Assembly (NCBI RefSeq): GCF_932526225.1
Contig: NC_064048.1
Coordinates: 273,340-337,339 of the forward strand
Length of the DNA stretch: 64,000 nt
Reading direction: 5' to 3'
DNA from: Nematostella vectensis
Lineage: Eukaryota; Cnidaria; Anthozoa; Actiniaria; Edwardsiidae
The notes under the pieces were generated by a model. The model searched no databases, was not told the origin of the DNA, and saw only the letters and a program-made list of their open reading frames with translations. Position numbers and translations under genes: made by a program. This document shows, piece by piece, positions 53,511 to 64,000 of the stretch. Within the stretch, counting starts at the first letter, position 1. Each line of letters opens with the position of its first letter.

Positions 53511-54749
53511 CCCCCACAAAAATGTACCTAAAACTTAATTCTACTCCTAAAACATACAATAGCTTGAAACTTGCCAGCCCCGTAAAAAATACTATAGATG
53601 AAGCTTTAGACGGAAAATTTGCTTATCAAATTTCCTTTATTTATTCCCTTTTATAAAAAAACTCTATCCTCCTCACCTCCCCTGCGTCAGCACACCACAT
53701 GTGACATGCCCTCAGTCACAACCTAACTACCGTTACCGTGCATTTCTCAACCTTATATTTTACACTCTATGCCTTTTCCTATTTGTCTGCACACACCATA
53801 AAATAGCCCTCATTGAGTAAGCGCATTACATAGCCACTCAAACCAGTGCCCCCTCTAAAATCTAATGCTAGACGGGCATAATATGTTAAAATAAGCATTT
53901 GTGATAAGAACTTTTTGATAAATTAGCCCCCTTCCCTGCTCATCCTCAAAAATACCCAAACCTGAGTTCTATACATAAAATATACAAAGCATAGAAACGT
54001 ACCTCCCAAACAAATACACAAACCTTAATTCTATAGCCCAAGCATACAAAATCTTGCTATAAGGGAGCTTCAACTCTCAGATTTGCTTATTAAATCAAAT
54101 CAATTTTATTCCATTTTTATAAAAAAGACAACAAACACACTCTGTACAATAGGCACTGAGAAAAAAAAATGGGCCTGAAGTATCACCAAATATAAATATT
54201 TATTTTCCATAAAGTATGATATCTATGACTTCAGCCCCATACTCCTAGAATCTCCACGCCTAGTAATCAAGCCTGGTACAAGAGGGGTAAAAAGAAGGGC
54301 ATAATATAAAAAAAATAAGCATAAGCTAAAATAAGCTAAAATAAGCATTTGGTCAAATTAGCCCCCCCCCCAAAAAAAAAAAATAAATACCCACATCTGA
54401 GTTCTATACATACAGTAAAATATACCAAGCATAGAAACAAATACCCAAACCTAATTCTATACCCCAAACATATATAATTCTTACTATCACTATAGTTTTA
54501 AAAGGGAGCTTCAACACTCAGACTTGCCTATCAAATCAAATTAATGTAATTCCCTTTTCTTATAAAAAAAGACTCATATAATGCACATATAATAGAGACT
54601 GATGAGAAAAAAATGAGCCTGAAGTATCACCAAATATGTGAAAATAGATATTTTCCATATGATATCTGATCTAATGAAGCTTGGAGCCTCATACCCAGGG
54701 TATGACTACGCTCCCATTCTCCTATAATCTCTAAGGCCTAGTAATCAAG

Positions 54750-55108
54750 CACGTGGAAGCACGGGTGGCCTAGTGTGGTAGCGCGTCGGCCTCTCACCGC
54801 TGTGGCACAGGTTCGAATCCTGGCTCAAACTGGGGATTTTTCCGGGTTCCTGCCTTGAATCGAATTTGTCACAAGTGAGTTGAAGTTATTCTCCCGTGTT
54901 TCCAGTCTTCTCGGATAAGGACACTAAACCGGAGGTCCCGTCTCTTCAAGCTGCACTACATTAACCTGAACCGAAGGGACGTAAAAGAACCACTGGGGAC
55001 GCAATAAACCCTCTGGCAGTGACCACCCCCAGTGACAGTGCTTACTAGCCGAGGGCCTCCTAGTATTAGCGAAAGCTACCTATAGGAGTAATAATAAATC
55101 AAATCAAA
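54750..55108 (+). mobile_element. tRNA-derived SINE (~355 bp)
   Basis: The head has pol III boxes (GTGGCCTAGTGTGG as A box, GGTTCGAATCC as B box, 54774-54819). The body includes GACGTAAAAGAACCACTGGG, and the tail ends AATAATAAATCAAATCAAA. The flank GTAATCAAG/CCTGGTAC is intact without an insert in the paralogous copy at 54262-54278, so the insertion limits are directly visible. AATCAA at 54743 and 55102 is the likely target duplication. Confidence 0.88.
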
Positions 55109-55270
55109 CCTGGTACAAGTCTACTTTGTCTTCACAGCCTGTGTCAGCACCCACCATGTGACATACCCTTAGTCACCACCACTTTGCCCTTACCATGCCT
55201 TTTCCTCACCCTAGTTTACACTCTTTGCCTTTTTTCCATTTGCCTGCACACACAATGAAATACCCCCTCA

Positions 55271-55417
55271 TGGCTCTATCTTGGTGTTAGAACCTGTGTA
55301 TTGTGCACGATTTGTGTCACAAAACTTCCTTTGTTTGATAAAAGGAATCATGATGAAAACAGAGCTGAATACAATTAAGTCCTTTTGGGATGGTTCTAAC
55401 ACCGAGGTATACATACA
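55271..55417. mobile_element. 147-bp MITE
   Basis: Inverted TTGGTGTTAGAACC (55281-55294) and GGTTCTAACACCGA (55392-55405) lie near its ends. CCCCTCA at 55264-55270 and 55418-55424 flanks it, and the paralogous block near 53805 lacks the insert. No coding capacity. Confidence 0.75.
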
Positions 55418-55512
55418 CCCCTCACTGAATAAGCACATTAGATAGCCTCTCAAACAAGTGCCCCCTCTAGAATCCATTTTTAAAAAGCCATAATGTGAGC
55501 ATTTGTGGTAAC

Positions 55513-57101
55513 GGTTTTTTTCTAGAACGAGTACTAGCAAACTAATGCAGCAATGTATAATGACTGCCACCCCTGAGATTTACAGATCATAGCAAATCTA
55601 TTTATTCCAGGATCAAATATAAACATTTAAACATAGTACTTTCATGTAGTGTCTTTTAATTGCATACAACAGTGACTCGCGGCCATTCTGTATACGATTT
55701 AGCTTTATTTTATTAATTAGACACGCTGCCATTCTGTATAAGATTCATTTTAGTTTCAATATCCCAGCTAAAATTTCTTCTTGGAGTGTCTTCATTTCGA
55801 GTGTGAAAGCAAGATAAATCCAGGGAAATTATGTACAGTTGTACGACTCGATGAAACGTAGAACTAAATAATTGGCGATCAATGTTATACCCTGCTAGCA
55901 GTGGCTTACCCTTCCGCGTTCATTACAGTACGATTCGGTGAAGTCGTAAAAATAACCCTGCAAATGAGGTCGCTTGCCGATGAGAAACAACACAAATAGG
56001 ATATATCTGACGCACTGAGTCAGTGAAATCCCTGCTTAACAGATAAGACTAAATCACTGCTAACAGAGAGTTAAAAAGCGGCGTTCAACATGATTTTTCT
56101 GATTCGACGGAACCGCCATTTTGTTTTCCTACTCTGAGTTGAGGCGTGTCCGCGTGAGACTGGGCATAGTCATACTCTGATTGGTTAATCAGATTGTTTA
56201 TCAAATATAACCAAGAATGGTAATGTTCCGCACTGTCGAAGTTGATGAGAAAAGCATTTCCTTTTAACCTAGTCGAAAATAGCATTCTTTAAATAAGCTA
56301 AACTGTAACTGTACGCAAAGGCTTTTCAAAAATCTTTAACCTTTGGCTGCTAAGTCCTTGAGGTAAGAGCCTAGTGATTTTTTATTGCGTTATTGGATTT
56401 CTTTCTTAGATACGTTAGCCACACTGTAAAAGGTGAACTATTTTATATTTATCAAGTCTGATGATGGCTTTTAACCCGTTACCAAGTCTGATAGAAGATT
56501 GCTTGGATGTTTGCCTACTGCGAGTAAAGAGTTCCACAAACTCTTGCCAACAACTTCCAACTTACTAAGCCGTCAGTCACCTTAGTGCTCGGATGTCGTG
56601 ATTAGTTCGTCATCCGGATTTCCTCCACGTGAGTTTGCAGAATACGCACTAAAAGGGCATCACCGAGCGCGATCACGTCATCCAAGTTCACCAATCCATT
56701 CTATGCAATTTCAAGGTTTGAATAAACGAACACCCTGTACTGACACCTAAAGTTTCGATTTTTAACCGCTCCATGTGAGATGTCCAGACTACAATATTAG
56801 ATAAAAATAAAAATAAATTTTAAAAAGTGAAAACGTCCAATAAACATGGATAATTTTATCACATCTCACATCATTTGGACTTTTTTTCGAAATCGCCGTA
56901 TTCAACTTTCGACCTCGGTTCTTATATGATGATTGTTGTGCCATACGTAAATAATGTGCTAGTGTCCATAAGCATAATTGTCTATCCCCCCTGCAGTTCA
57001 TATTAACCTCTGTGCCGTCTTTCTTGCTTGTTGATAATCGTACTTTTCTTTCCGTGTAGATAGAAGCCACCCCCGCTCTCTCCTCCATAAACGTCTTAAG
57101 G
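55513..57101. other. Anonymous spacer
   Basis: No gene or RNA was recognised. Frames at 56085-56285 and 56789-57127 on the minus strand have no known domains. Confidence 0.4.
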
Positions 57102-57930
57102 GTACGTGTCAGGGTGTGGTCTAGCACGTGTATTGTTAATAGTACGTGTCAGGGTGTGGTTAAACACGTGTATTGTTAATAGTACGTGTCAGGGTGTAGT
57201 TAAACACGTGTATTGTTAAGTATACGTCTCAGGGTGTGGTTAAACACGTATATTGTTAAGTACACGTGTCAGGGTGTAGTTAAACACGTGTATTGTTAAG
57301 TGTACGTATCAGGGTGTAGTTAAACACGTGTATTGTTAATAGTACTTGTCAGGGGGTAGTTAAACACGTGTATTGTTAAGTATACGTGTCAGGGTGCAGT
57401 TAAACACGCGTATTGTTAAGTATACGTGTCAGGGTGTAGTTTAACACGTGTATTGTTAATAGTACTTTTCAGGGTGTAGTTAAACAAGTGTTTTGTTAAT
57501 AGTACGTGTCAGGGTGTAGTTAAACACATGTATTGTCAGTAGTTCGTGTCAGGGTGTAGTTCAACACGTGTATTGTTAAGTGTACGTGTCAGGGGTGTAG
57601 TTAAACACGTGTATTGTTAAGTGTACGTGTCAGGGTGTAGTTTAACACGTGTATTGTTAAGTATACGTGTCAGGGTGTGGTCTAGCACGTGTATTGTTGA
57701 TAGTACGTGTCAGGGTGTAGTTAAACACGTGTTTTATTAAGTATACGTGTCAGGGTGTGGTCTAGCACGTGTATTGATAAGTATACGTGTCAGGGTGTGG
57801 TCTAGCACGTGTATTGTTAAGTATACGTGTCAGGGTGTAGTCTAGCACGTGTATTGTTAAGTATACGTGTCAGGGTGTGGTCTAGCACGTGTATTGGTGA
57901 CTGTCAGGGTGTGGTCTAGCACGTGTATTA
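57102..57930. repeat. 40-bp minisatellite with a CACGTG box per unit, about 21 copies
   Basis: Unit GTACGTGTCAGGGTGTGGTC TAGCACGTGTATTGTTAATA with two main variants (GGTCTAGCACGTG and AGTTAAACACGTG). Variants cluster: the TCTAGC form dominates after 57675, indicating local homogenisation. Confidence 0.92.
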
Positions 57931-58173
57931 TGACAAAACAGTCTCGAAAACATTCGACCCATGAAGTAAAGGCACACCATAGTTTCTTCTTGCGAATAAC
58001 CCATTGTACTAGATAATAGCCTTCTCCCCTCTCAGTAGGGCGCAAAAAAACTAGATAACCCCCCCCCCCCAGTCCGTGGGGCGTTACATAGGCATCCCCC
58101 TTTCCCCCACTCCATACGGCGCAAAGCATTAGATAAGCTCCCCTGCGTATATGCTCCAATTAAACGTAATAAT

Positions 58174-58602
58174 AGAGACATTTAGCATCGCGTTTTCAGA
58201 ATAAACCGCAAACGGCAAACCACGGTAAGCCGTTACTGGTTTGCGGTTTGACGTACTGGCGAAAACCTAGTTTAGCACATTTGGCGGGAAATGCGGCATT
58301 TGGAGGGAAAAAGTGCAAAACATGTGCTCGACTTCAACCGAGCCAAACGTATTAGTAATTGTGCAAATTGTCAATTAAAATATTTTATTTCAAGAGTTGT
58401 TTGATTAAGAACACTAATTTATGGTCTCAAACGTGAGCTCATAGAAAATTTAAAGGGAAAACTGCTGAGGTAAATCACTTACCGCTAGACGGTGCTCCTG
58501 AGGTCAAAACGCGAACCGCAGACCGCAAGGCCTTGTCACGTGCCACCCAGAGGTTTGACGTTTGCCGTTTTCGGGGAAAAAAACGCGGTGCTATATGTCT
58601 CT
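58174..58602. mobile_element. 429-bp MITE with ~50-bp TIRs
   Basis: AGAGACATTTAGCATCGCG (58174) pairs with CGCGGTGCTATATGTCTCT (ending 58602). Inside, AAACGGCAAACC at 58214 pairs with GGTTTGACGTTTGCCGTTTT near 58552. An extra small hairpin of CGGTAAGCCG type and a direct AACCGCA(A/G)AC motif lie between. No ORF. Confidence 0.75.
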
Positions 58603-59097
58603 TATGACCGAACGCAAGACTTCTAGTACCAATAAGTTACTCTTTATTTATTTTCGAACAAAGTAGCTAATAAACCCATCTAGAGCTGAAGTCCGAATAT
58701 TAAAAAAAAAAGCGCCCGATTTGAATTAGCACCATCCTCGCGTTATTTGGTCGAACTTTACTTGGTCGTAACTTTCTTTTGATTCTGCGTTATTCGGGAA
58801 TAATTCGGCGCTGTTGGGAAAACACTATTCGGAAATCACTCGGCACTTTTCCAAAAACGACACTCGGTACTTTTTTCAAAAACACTCGTCACAATTCCGA
58901 TATTGTTTTAAAATATTCGGAAATCACTTGCACTTCTTAATGGTGTTTTTGACTCATTATTAGGTTGAGTCACTGTCACCGTCTTATAAAAGTCGAACTC
59001 TTGCACCTCGTACAACCGATCGATGCTTTTTATCTCTTTCCACAGAAGGCGGCCTCCGGTCGAAAACTTATCATAAAAAGCAACAGCACAATCCCTA

Positions 59098-59393
59098 CTC
59101 CCCAACCTACGACCACACCAATATAACCGGCTACTAGAGAGGGACAGAGCACACCAATATACCCGGCTTCTCGAGAGGTACAGACCACACCAATTTAACC
59201 GGCTACTAGAGATAGACCACACCAATATAACCGGCTACTAGAGAGGGACAGACCACACCAATATACCCGGCTTCTCGAGAGGTACAGACCACACCAATTT
59301 AACCGGCTACTAGAGATAGACCACACCAATATAACCGTCTACTAGAGAGGGACAGACCACACCAATATAACCAGCTACTAGAGAGGGACAAAA
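59098..59393. repeat. ~36-bp minisatellite with three-unit higher-order repeat
   Basis: Three unit types alternate: ATAACCGGCTACTAGAGAGG, ATACCCGGCTTCTCGAGAGG and ATTTAACCGGCTACTAGAGA, each joined by GACAGACCACACCA or similar. The trio at about 59117-59220 is repeated at about 59221-59324 (period ~104 bp). Confidence 0.85.
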
Positions 59394-59400
59394 CAACCAT

Positions 59401-59785
59401 TAGTATATACTTGGCGGGAACTTCATAAGAACGCGCGCTCTGATTGGTTCGCTATCTCGGAATAATGGGACAGTATTCACCGCTAAAACTCGGAATAATT
59501 ATTTATTGTGAAATTACCATGAAAAACTTGCTTTTAGCACCCGAAATTATCGAGCTTCACATTAAAACGGCATTTTTGCTAAAACTTATTTAGATTTATT
59601 GTCCTTTACTGAAAATCGGCTTCAAACTTCCCGTTCAGAGTGAGCAAAATCTTTTAAAAAGTACGAACATCAACAACTCTCAGAAGCGATACCTCGTTTC
59701 GCGCGACCATTATTAAAGGTAAGCAATTTCGATAAAATAATTACAGCAAAATGTGTCTTGTTCTATCCCCGCCAAGTATATTCTA
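59401..59785. mobile_element. 385-bp MITE with 18-bp TIRs
   Basis: TAGTATATACTTGGCGGG at 59401-59418 is inverted at 59768-59785 with one mismatch. The outermost TA on each side may be a TA target duplication as in Tc1/mariner relatives. No ORF inside. Confidence 0.7.
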
Positions 59786-59787
59786 AA

Positions 59788-59894
59788 ATAATTATTCTCC
59801 TCGGGCTTAGTGAACAGCGGTGGATAGTCACCTCGCCGCTTCGCGTTTCAGGGAATATCCACCGCTATTCACTTCACCTTCGGCGAATAATTGT
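59788..59894. repeat. 107-bp foldback hairpin next to the MITE
   Basis: Arms AATTATTC...GTGAACAGCGGTGGATA (59788-59826) and TATCCACCGCTATTCAC...GAATAATT (59856-59894) pair around GTCACCTCGCCGCTTCGCG. GCGGTGGATA is perfect on both arms. Confidence 0.75.
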
Positions 59895-59920
59895 TAATTA
59901 TTACCATGGACTGCGAAGGT

Positions 59921-60670
59921 GATGACCAAGTAAAACCTGGATAAGTCAACCAAGAAAAAGCTATAAATAATGGACTACACTTGTGATGACCAAGTAGAGC
60001 CTGGATAAGTCAACCAAGATAAAGCTATAATTTATGGATTACATCAATGATGACCAAGTAGAACCTGGATAAGTCAACCAAGATAAAGCTATAATTTATG
60101 GATTACATCAATGATGACCAAGTAGAACCTGGATAAGTCAACCAAGATAAAGCTATAATTTATGGATTACATCAATAATGACCAAGTAGAGCCTGGATAA
60201 GTCAACCAAGATAAAGCTATAATTTATGGATTACATCAATGATGACCAAGTAGAACCTGGATAAGTCAACCAAGATAAAGCTATAATTTATGGATTACAT
60301 CAATAATGACCAAGTAGAACCTGGATAAGTCAACCAAGATAAAGCTATAATTTATGGATTACATCAATGATGACCAAGTAGAACCTGGATAAGTCAACCA
60401 AGATAAAGCTATAATTTATGAATTACATCAATGATGACCAAGTAGAACCTGGATAAGTCAACCAAGATAATGCTATAATTTATTGATTACATCAATGATA
60501 ACCAAGTAGAACCTGGATAAGTCAACCAAGATAAAGCTATAATTTATGAATTACATCAATGATCACCAAGTAGAACCTGGATAAGTCAACCAAGATAAGG
60601 CTATAATTTATGGATTACATCAATGATGACCAAGTAGAACCTTGATACGTCAACCGGGATAAAGCTATAT
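59921..60670. repeat. 64-bp minisatellite, about 12 copies
   Basis: Unit GATGACCAAGTAGAACCTGG ATAAGTCAACCAAGATAAAG CTATAATTTATGGATTACAT CAAT. Copies in the middle are almost identical; first and last are more diverged. Confidence 0.95.
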
Positions 60671-61460
60671 ATAAAGCGAAAACAGCTTTCGTGAAACCTT
60701 CCTCCTTTAGTGAAACCTTTGGTATCCATAATGATTTTGTAATGATAAGTGAAGTGCTAAAAGCTTCATTTAGAATAAGGACAAAGCAGTCATTCCCACC
60801 AGGAGAATGATTGAAAAGCAGTTGTCATGACAACAGATGCACATTTGTGTTTGTGAGACACTGCCCATCAGCAAGACAAGCAGAACAGGATTTGAATCCT
60901 TCTTTATACCTAATTAGAACAGTGTAGCAAAAGCTGTGTCGAAAGATGTAAAGATACTATGTGTGATAATTGCGTCATCCATATAAGGTAAACATGAAAT
61001 AGATGAAGCCAGGAAGCCTGATCATTTGGTATCTGACATAGCTGTTAGTGGTTTTTTATGCTTGATAGTTTTCGTGGTTTGCTGTTTACGACTAGGCTTT
61101 GTTTATGGACCAAATTTTGGTTGCTCGATAGTTTTGTTCTGGAGGATTTGTGTACAGGCCGTCAGACATCAAATGGTGAGGCTAGAATTAACGAAGGGAA
61201 TGTAATGAAAAGATTTCCTGATTGAAAAAAAATACTTAAACATGAACAGTCAAAGTAGTTACAAGATAATAGATGTTGTAAAGAGCTTTGGAACTGAGAA
61301 GCGACGAGATTAAATTCATAGGTGCGTATAGATACACATTCTACTAAAATCGAACACTTAAAAAGTTGTTGAACCTGTCAGTATACCCTTGAAACCTATC
61401 AGTGTGGCCAGACCGGAGTGAGTAGCTATGGTTGATTTGTGTACCTTTAGGAAAGATATA
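60671..61460. other. Anonymous spacer
   Basis: No gene or repeat recognised. Confidence 0.4.
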
Positions 61461-61462
61461 GT

Positions 61463-62345
61463 TCAGAGGTGGCGATATCTTCGCTTTGGTGACGAAACGC
61501 TCCCATAGGCTATTGCGACAAGCAGATAAGGACATGAGCCCTGCATTGGCAAGAGCCGTGCAATAATCAGTCTGCGTATCGCTCTCCTCTGAACTGCTTC
61601 CAGCAAATCTGATAAGAAAACCGGTAGACCAGCCGACACTGATGCTGCATATTCTAGTACCGGTCGGATTTTTTTAGTGATCTTAAGGCATACCCGTTTG
61701 CTACCCTTTTTAATGAAGTACTCTACATGTACGTTCCACCTGAGGTCACTACTCACGTGGCTTCCAAGGATCTTGTAACTATCCACTCTCTTTACAGGTA
61801 AACCAGAAATATGCAACCCCCGGGGAGGGATGGTTGGTCACTAAGTTCTCTGCATTTCTTCGGGTTAAGTCGTATGCCTTTAATGGACGCAAAGTTTCTA
61901 ATGTCATTACGACTGCTTGTAGCTTGGACTACAACAAGGACTACAACAAGAAATTAACACAGTTGTGTCATCTATATATTTTATTCGTACTGGCTTGTTT
62001 ACTAATATCGCGAAAAGCAGTGGTGCTAGTTAAGTTCCCTGAGGGATTCCCCTATTAGGGGACACAGGCGTAGACAACGAGCTTCCTATACTTACACGCT
62101 TCGATCTTTCCGTTAAGAAAGAAAAAACCCTAATGTCAAGTTTGTTGATTACATGTGACGCAAGCAGATCCAGGGTGAACCCTTCTAAAATCTTCGCTAG
62201 GGGTGAAGTCAGCGTGATCCTTGGGTATGGGGATGATGTTGGAGGACTTCAGGCGCTTGGGCACATGTCCCTCCTTCAGGGAGTTGTTGTACATATTCGC
62301 CACGACGGAGGCGAGTACTTAAGCAAACTCCTTCGACGTTGATGG
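61463..62345 (-). pseudogene. LINE reverse transcriptase fragment
   Basis: From right to left on the minus strand: an RT palm with FSFLTERSKRVSIGS, a RGIPQGT-like motif (about 62040-62060), and the catalytic YIDDTT (about 61965-61985). After further breaks, the C-terminal VKRVDSYKILGSHVSSDLRW (about 61730-61790) and VLEYAASVSAG with AVQRRAIRRL (about 61565-61660) follow. Jockey/CR1-type order, many frame breaks. Confidence 0.7.
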
Positions 62346-62705
62346 ACATTTCATCAAACCAGCCCAGGCAGCACGCGACCTCGGAGTAATCATCGATTCG
62401 AGTTTATCTATGACAAAAGATGTCAACAGCATCTGCAAATCAGCCTACCATTCTATAAGGAACATTGGCAGAATCCGGAAATACCTTGACCGCAATAACT
62501 GTGAGCAATTCATGCTTTCATAACATCAAAACTAGATGCCTGTAATAGTCTTCTGTCTGGACTCCAAGAAAAAGAAATCGCCAAACTACAGCGTGTTCAG
62601 AACTCTGCCGCAAGACTAATCGTTGGTGCTAAGAAGAGGGACGCCATTACACCCATTCTTAAGGAACTTCACTGGCTACCTGTTGCTTCTAGAATAGACT
62701 TTTAT
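62346..62705 (+). pseudogene. LINE RT C-terminal fragment, opposite orientation
   Basis: Plus-strand frames read ARDLGVIIDSSLSMTKDVNS, SAYHSIRNIGRIRKYLDRNN and, after a break near 62520, [20 protein letters not shown] and [12 protein letters not shown]. That is the thumb and C-terminal region of a CR1/L2-type RT. Tail-to-tail with the preceding minus-strand fragment. Confidence 0.75.
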
Positions 62706-62774
62706 CTTATTACCAGTAATATATTCTTAATAAATCTCCTGATGAGTGAAACGGTAGTTCGCGTGTTTTTTTCC

Positions 62775-63495
62775 ACACCACAAACAAACGCAAGAACCGC
62801 CAGCGCAACAACATCATCTGGTACAACCCCCCTTTTAGCAAGAACACAAGCACCAACATCGGCCACAAATTCCTCTCACTCATAGACAAGCACTTCCCTA
62901 AAGACCACAAACTCAGAAAAATCTTCAACCGGAACACAATCAAAATCAGTTATAGCTGCATGAGCAACACCAAGCAGATAATTGACAGCCACAACAAACG
63001 CATAATCGCCTCATCAATAACAACAGAAGACGCCCCCACCTCCCTCGCCACCGCCAACAACAAAACATGCAACTGCAGACAAAAGAACGCGTGCCCCCTT
63101 GACGGAAACTGCCTCCAATCATCTGTTATCTACCAAGCCACTGTAACAAGAAAGGACAACAACACCTCCGAAACCTACGTAGGACTAACCTAGAACGAAT
63201 TTAAGACAAGATATAGAAACCACACCGCCTCATTCCGACACGCTAAACACAGAAACTCGACCGAACTAAGCAAGTACATATGGAGCCTTAAAGACAACGA
63301 CATAGAACACTTTATTTCATTGAAAATCCTGTCATCTCACTCCACCTACAACAGCTCTAGCAAAAGATGTAATCTCTGCCTAAAAAAAAAAACTTATCAT
63401 TATCCGCCAACCCAAGCTATCAACTTTAAACAAGCGTAACGAGCTAGTGTCTTCGTGCCGCCACAGAAACAAAGCCTTGTTATGCAACAGCTGAA
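62775..63495 (+). pseudogene. Penelope RT C-terminus and GIY-YIG endonuclease
   Basis: The frame reads [20 protein letters not shown] (about 62821-62880) and [20 protein letters not shown], the conserved Penelope linker. The endonuclease region follows: a CCHC-type cluster [15 protein letters not shown] (about 63069-63113), SVIYQATV and ETYVGLT for the GIY-YIG core, then FKTRYRNHTASFRHAKHRN with the catalytic Arg/His segment. A TAG at 63191-63193 interrupts the domain, and an A-tract near 63385 shifts the frame before LNKRNELVSSCRHRNKALL. It would have nicked target DNA for insertion. Confidence 0.78.
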
Positions 63496-63600
63496 CTATT
63501 CAATTTCACCTTAACAGCCATTCAAATTTCACGCCCTATTTTTATGTTAATTTTACACATAGATAGTATATAAGTGATGGTAGTAATATATTCTTAATAA

Positions 63601-63643
63601 ATCTCCTGATGAGTGGGCAACCACGAAACAGGTTTGTAGAGAT
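63601..63643 (+). ncRNA. Type I minimal hammerhead ribozyme
   Basis: All core parts are present: stem I ATCTC (63601-63605) with GAGAT (63639-63643); CUGAUGA at 63606-63612; stem II GUGG/CCAC with loop GCAA (63613-63624); GAAA at 63625-63628; stem III of two pairs, CA/UG with loop GGUU (63629-63636); then U63637 and A63638, so the cleavage triplet is GUA with scission after 63638. This minimal short-stem-III form is known from Penelope-like elements. The left repeat copy (62733 on) keeps CUGAUGA but lacks stem II and GAAA in their proper place. Confidence 0.88.
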
Positions 63644-63670
63644 GAAACGGTAGTTCGCGTGTTTTTTTCC

Positions 63671-64000
63671 TACAAACCAAGATATATCCCGCTCTACACC
63701 TATGTATTGAGCACTGTTATATGAACGCCTGCACTCACGCATTATATATATACATCAGTTATATATGTGTAAGATAGAGTTTTAGAGAAACTATTGAGTA
63801 GAATAGAGTAGGATTGTTGTAAAGCATTGAGATTTTTATAATGCTATATTAAATTATTATTATTATTATATTGAAGGATCCAGCAGAGGAAAGGAGGCAG
63901 GGTTCGTACAATTTTCCACAAATGAAATCCAAGGACTTTTAAGGACTTTTTCAATGACTTTTTGTAGAAATTCAAGGACAAGTGAAACGATAAATTCATA
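63671..64000. other. AT-rich end of window
   Basis: A (ATT)n microsatellite at about 63852-63872; nothing else recognised. Confidence 0.4.

Larger units (their letters stand above)
53511..55512. repeat. Degenerate long tandem duplication, about three copies
   Basis: Shared blocks recur: CTGCGTCAGCAC at 53681 and TGTGTCAGCAC at 55140; AAATACCCAAACCTGAGTTC near 53951 and its relatives at 53514 and 54390; GGGAGCTTCAACNCTCAGA at 54064 and 54500; CCTAGTAATCAAGC at 54260 and 54737. Copies are AT-rich and interrupted by a SINE and a MITE. Confidence 0.7.
62715..63670 (+). mobile_element. Penelope-like element remnant between direct repeats
   Basis: A GIY-YIG-type Penelope coding end lies between two direct repeats (62715-62774 and 63582-63670) that contain hammerhead ribozyme sequence, as in Penelope pseudo-LTRs. 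The left repeat lacks exactly 29 nt present in the right one. RT is absent. Confidence 0.75.

Noticed and set aside
54774..54840. Functional tRNA gene
   Set aside because: The boxes fit a tRNA-derived SINE head: cloverleaf pairing is poor, a SINE body and tail follow, and insertion borders are visible.

Overview
This is a window of metazoan nuclear DNA, most likely from a cnidarian and plausibly an anthozoan. It has GT-AG introns, AT-rich spacers, and a mixture of EnSpm/CACTA, DIRS, Helentron, Ginger-like, BEL/Pao, Gypsy, CR1/Jockey-type LINE, Penelope and tRNA-SINE sequences. The taxon is an inference from that repertoire; no host marker gene was recognised. Almost everything that can be identified is mobile DNA or tandem repeat. 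Host-gene candidates are few, short and uncertain.

Left part (1-9760). The end of a CACTA (EnSpm) transposon fills 1-4749. It holds a transposase C-terminus with one in-frame stop, a small MITE inserted between genes, a convergent two-exon coiled-coil protein kinase gene, four 80-bp subterminal repeats and a CAGTG terminus. It is inserted in the endonuclease region of a decayed LINE (4750 to about 6575). A decayed DIRS tyrosine-recombinase retrotransposon follows (6584 to about 9503) with a long terminal hairpin.

Middle (about 10116-24540). A Helentron (endonuclease-bearing Helitron) encodes an OTU protease behind a 2A-like peptide, DUF6570-like and Rep (HUH) domains, a PIF1-type helicase, a C-terminal AP-type endonuclease and a three-exon RPA-like gene. 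A young LINE with two intact ORFs (13157-17908) splits it, flanked by a 7-bp target duplication. Upstream of the 2A/OTU ORF lies a 63-bp tandem array in which every unit carries C(UUCG)G and GNRA tetraloop hairpins. Stem sequences change in paired fashion between units. I consider this the most unusual signal in the window.

24560-37730. A Gypsy element has a 193-bp LTR, an adjacent primer binding site and a large internal deletion. After it come a DIRS-type RT fragment, a decayed BEL/Pao element, a 39-bp minisatellite and a Ginger-like DNA transposon. The last has TGTTG...CAACA ends and a DD35E integrase.

37730-64000. Sparse sequence holds foldback elements, two candidate host exons and a broken fibre-like, possibly virus-derived gene pair on the minus strand. 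A 2.6-kb array of 26-bp units (about 99 copies) ends in a SINE fragment. A small secreted-protein ORF sits behind a 92-bp triplication. Further items are a tRNA-derived SINE with a paralogous empty site, several MITEs, four more minisatellites (34, 40, 36 and 64 bp), LINE RT scraps, and a Penelope-like element whose downstream repeat contains a complete minimal type I hammerhead ribozyme.
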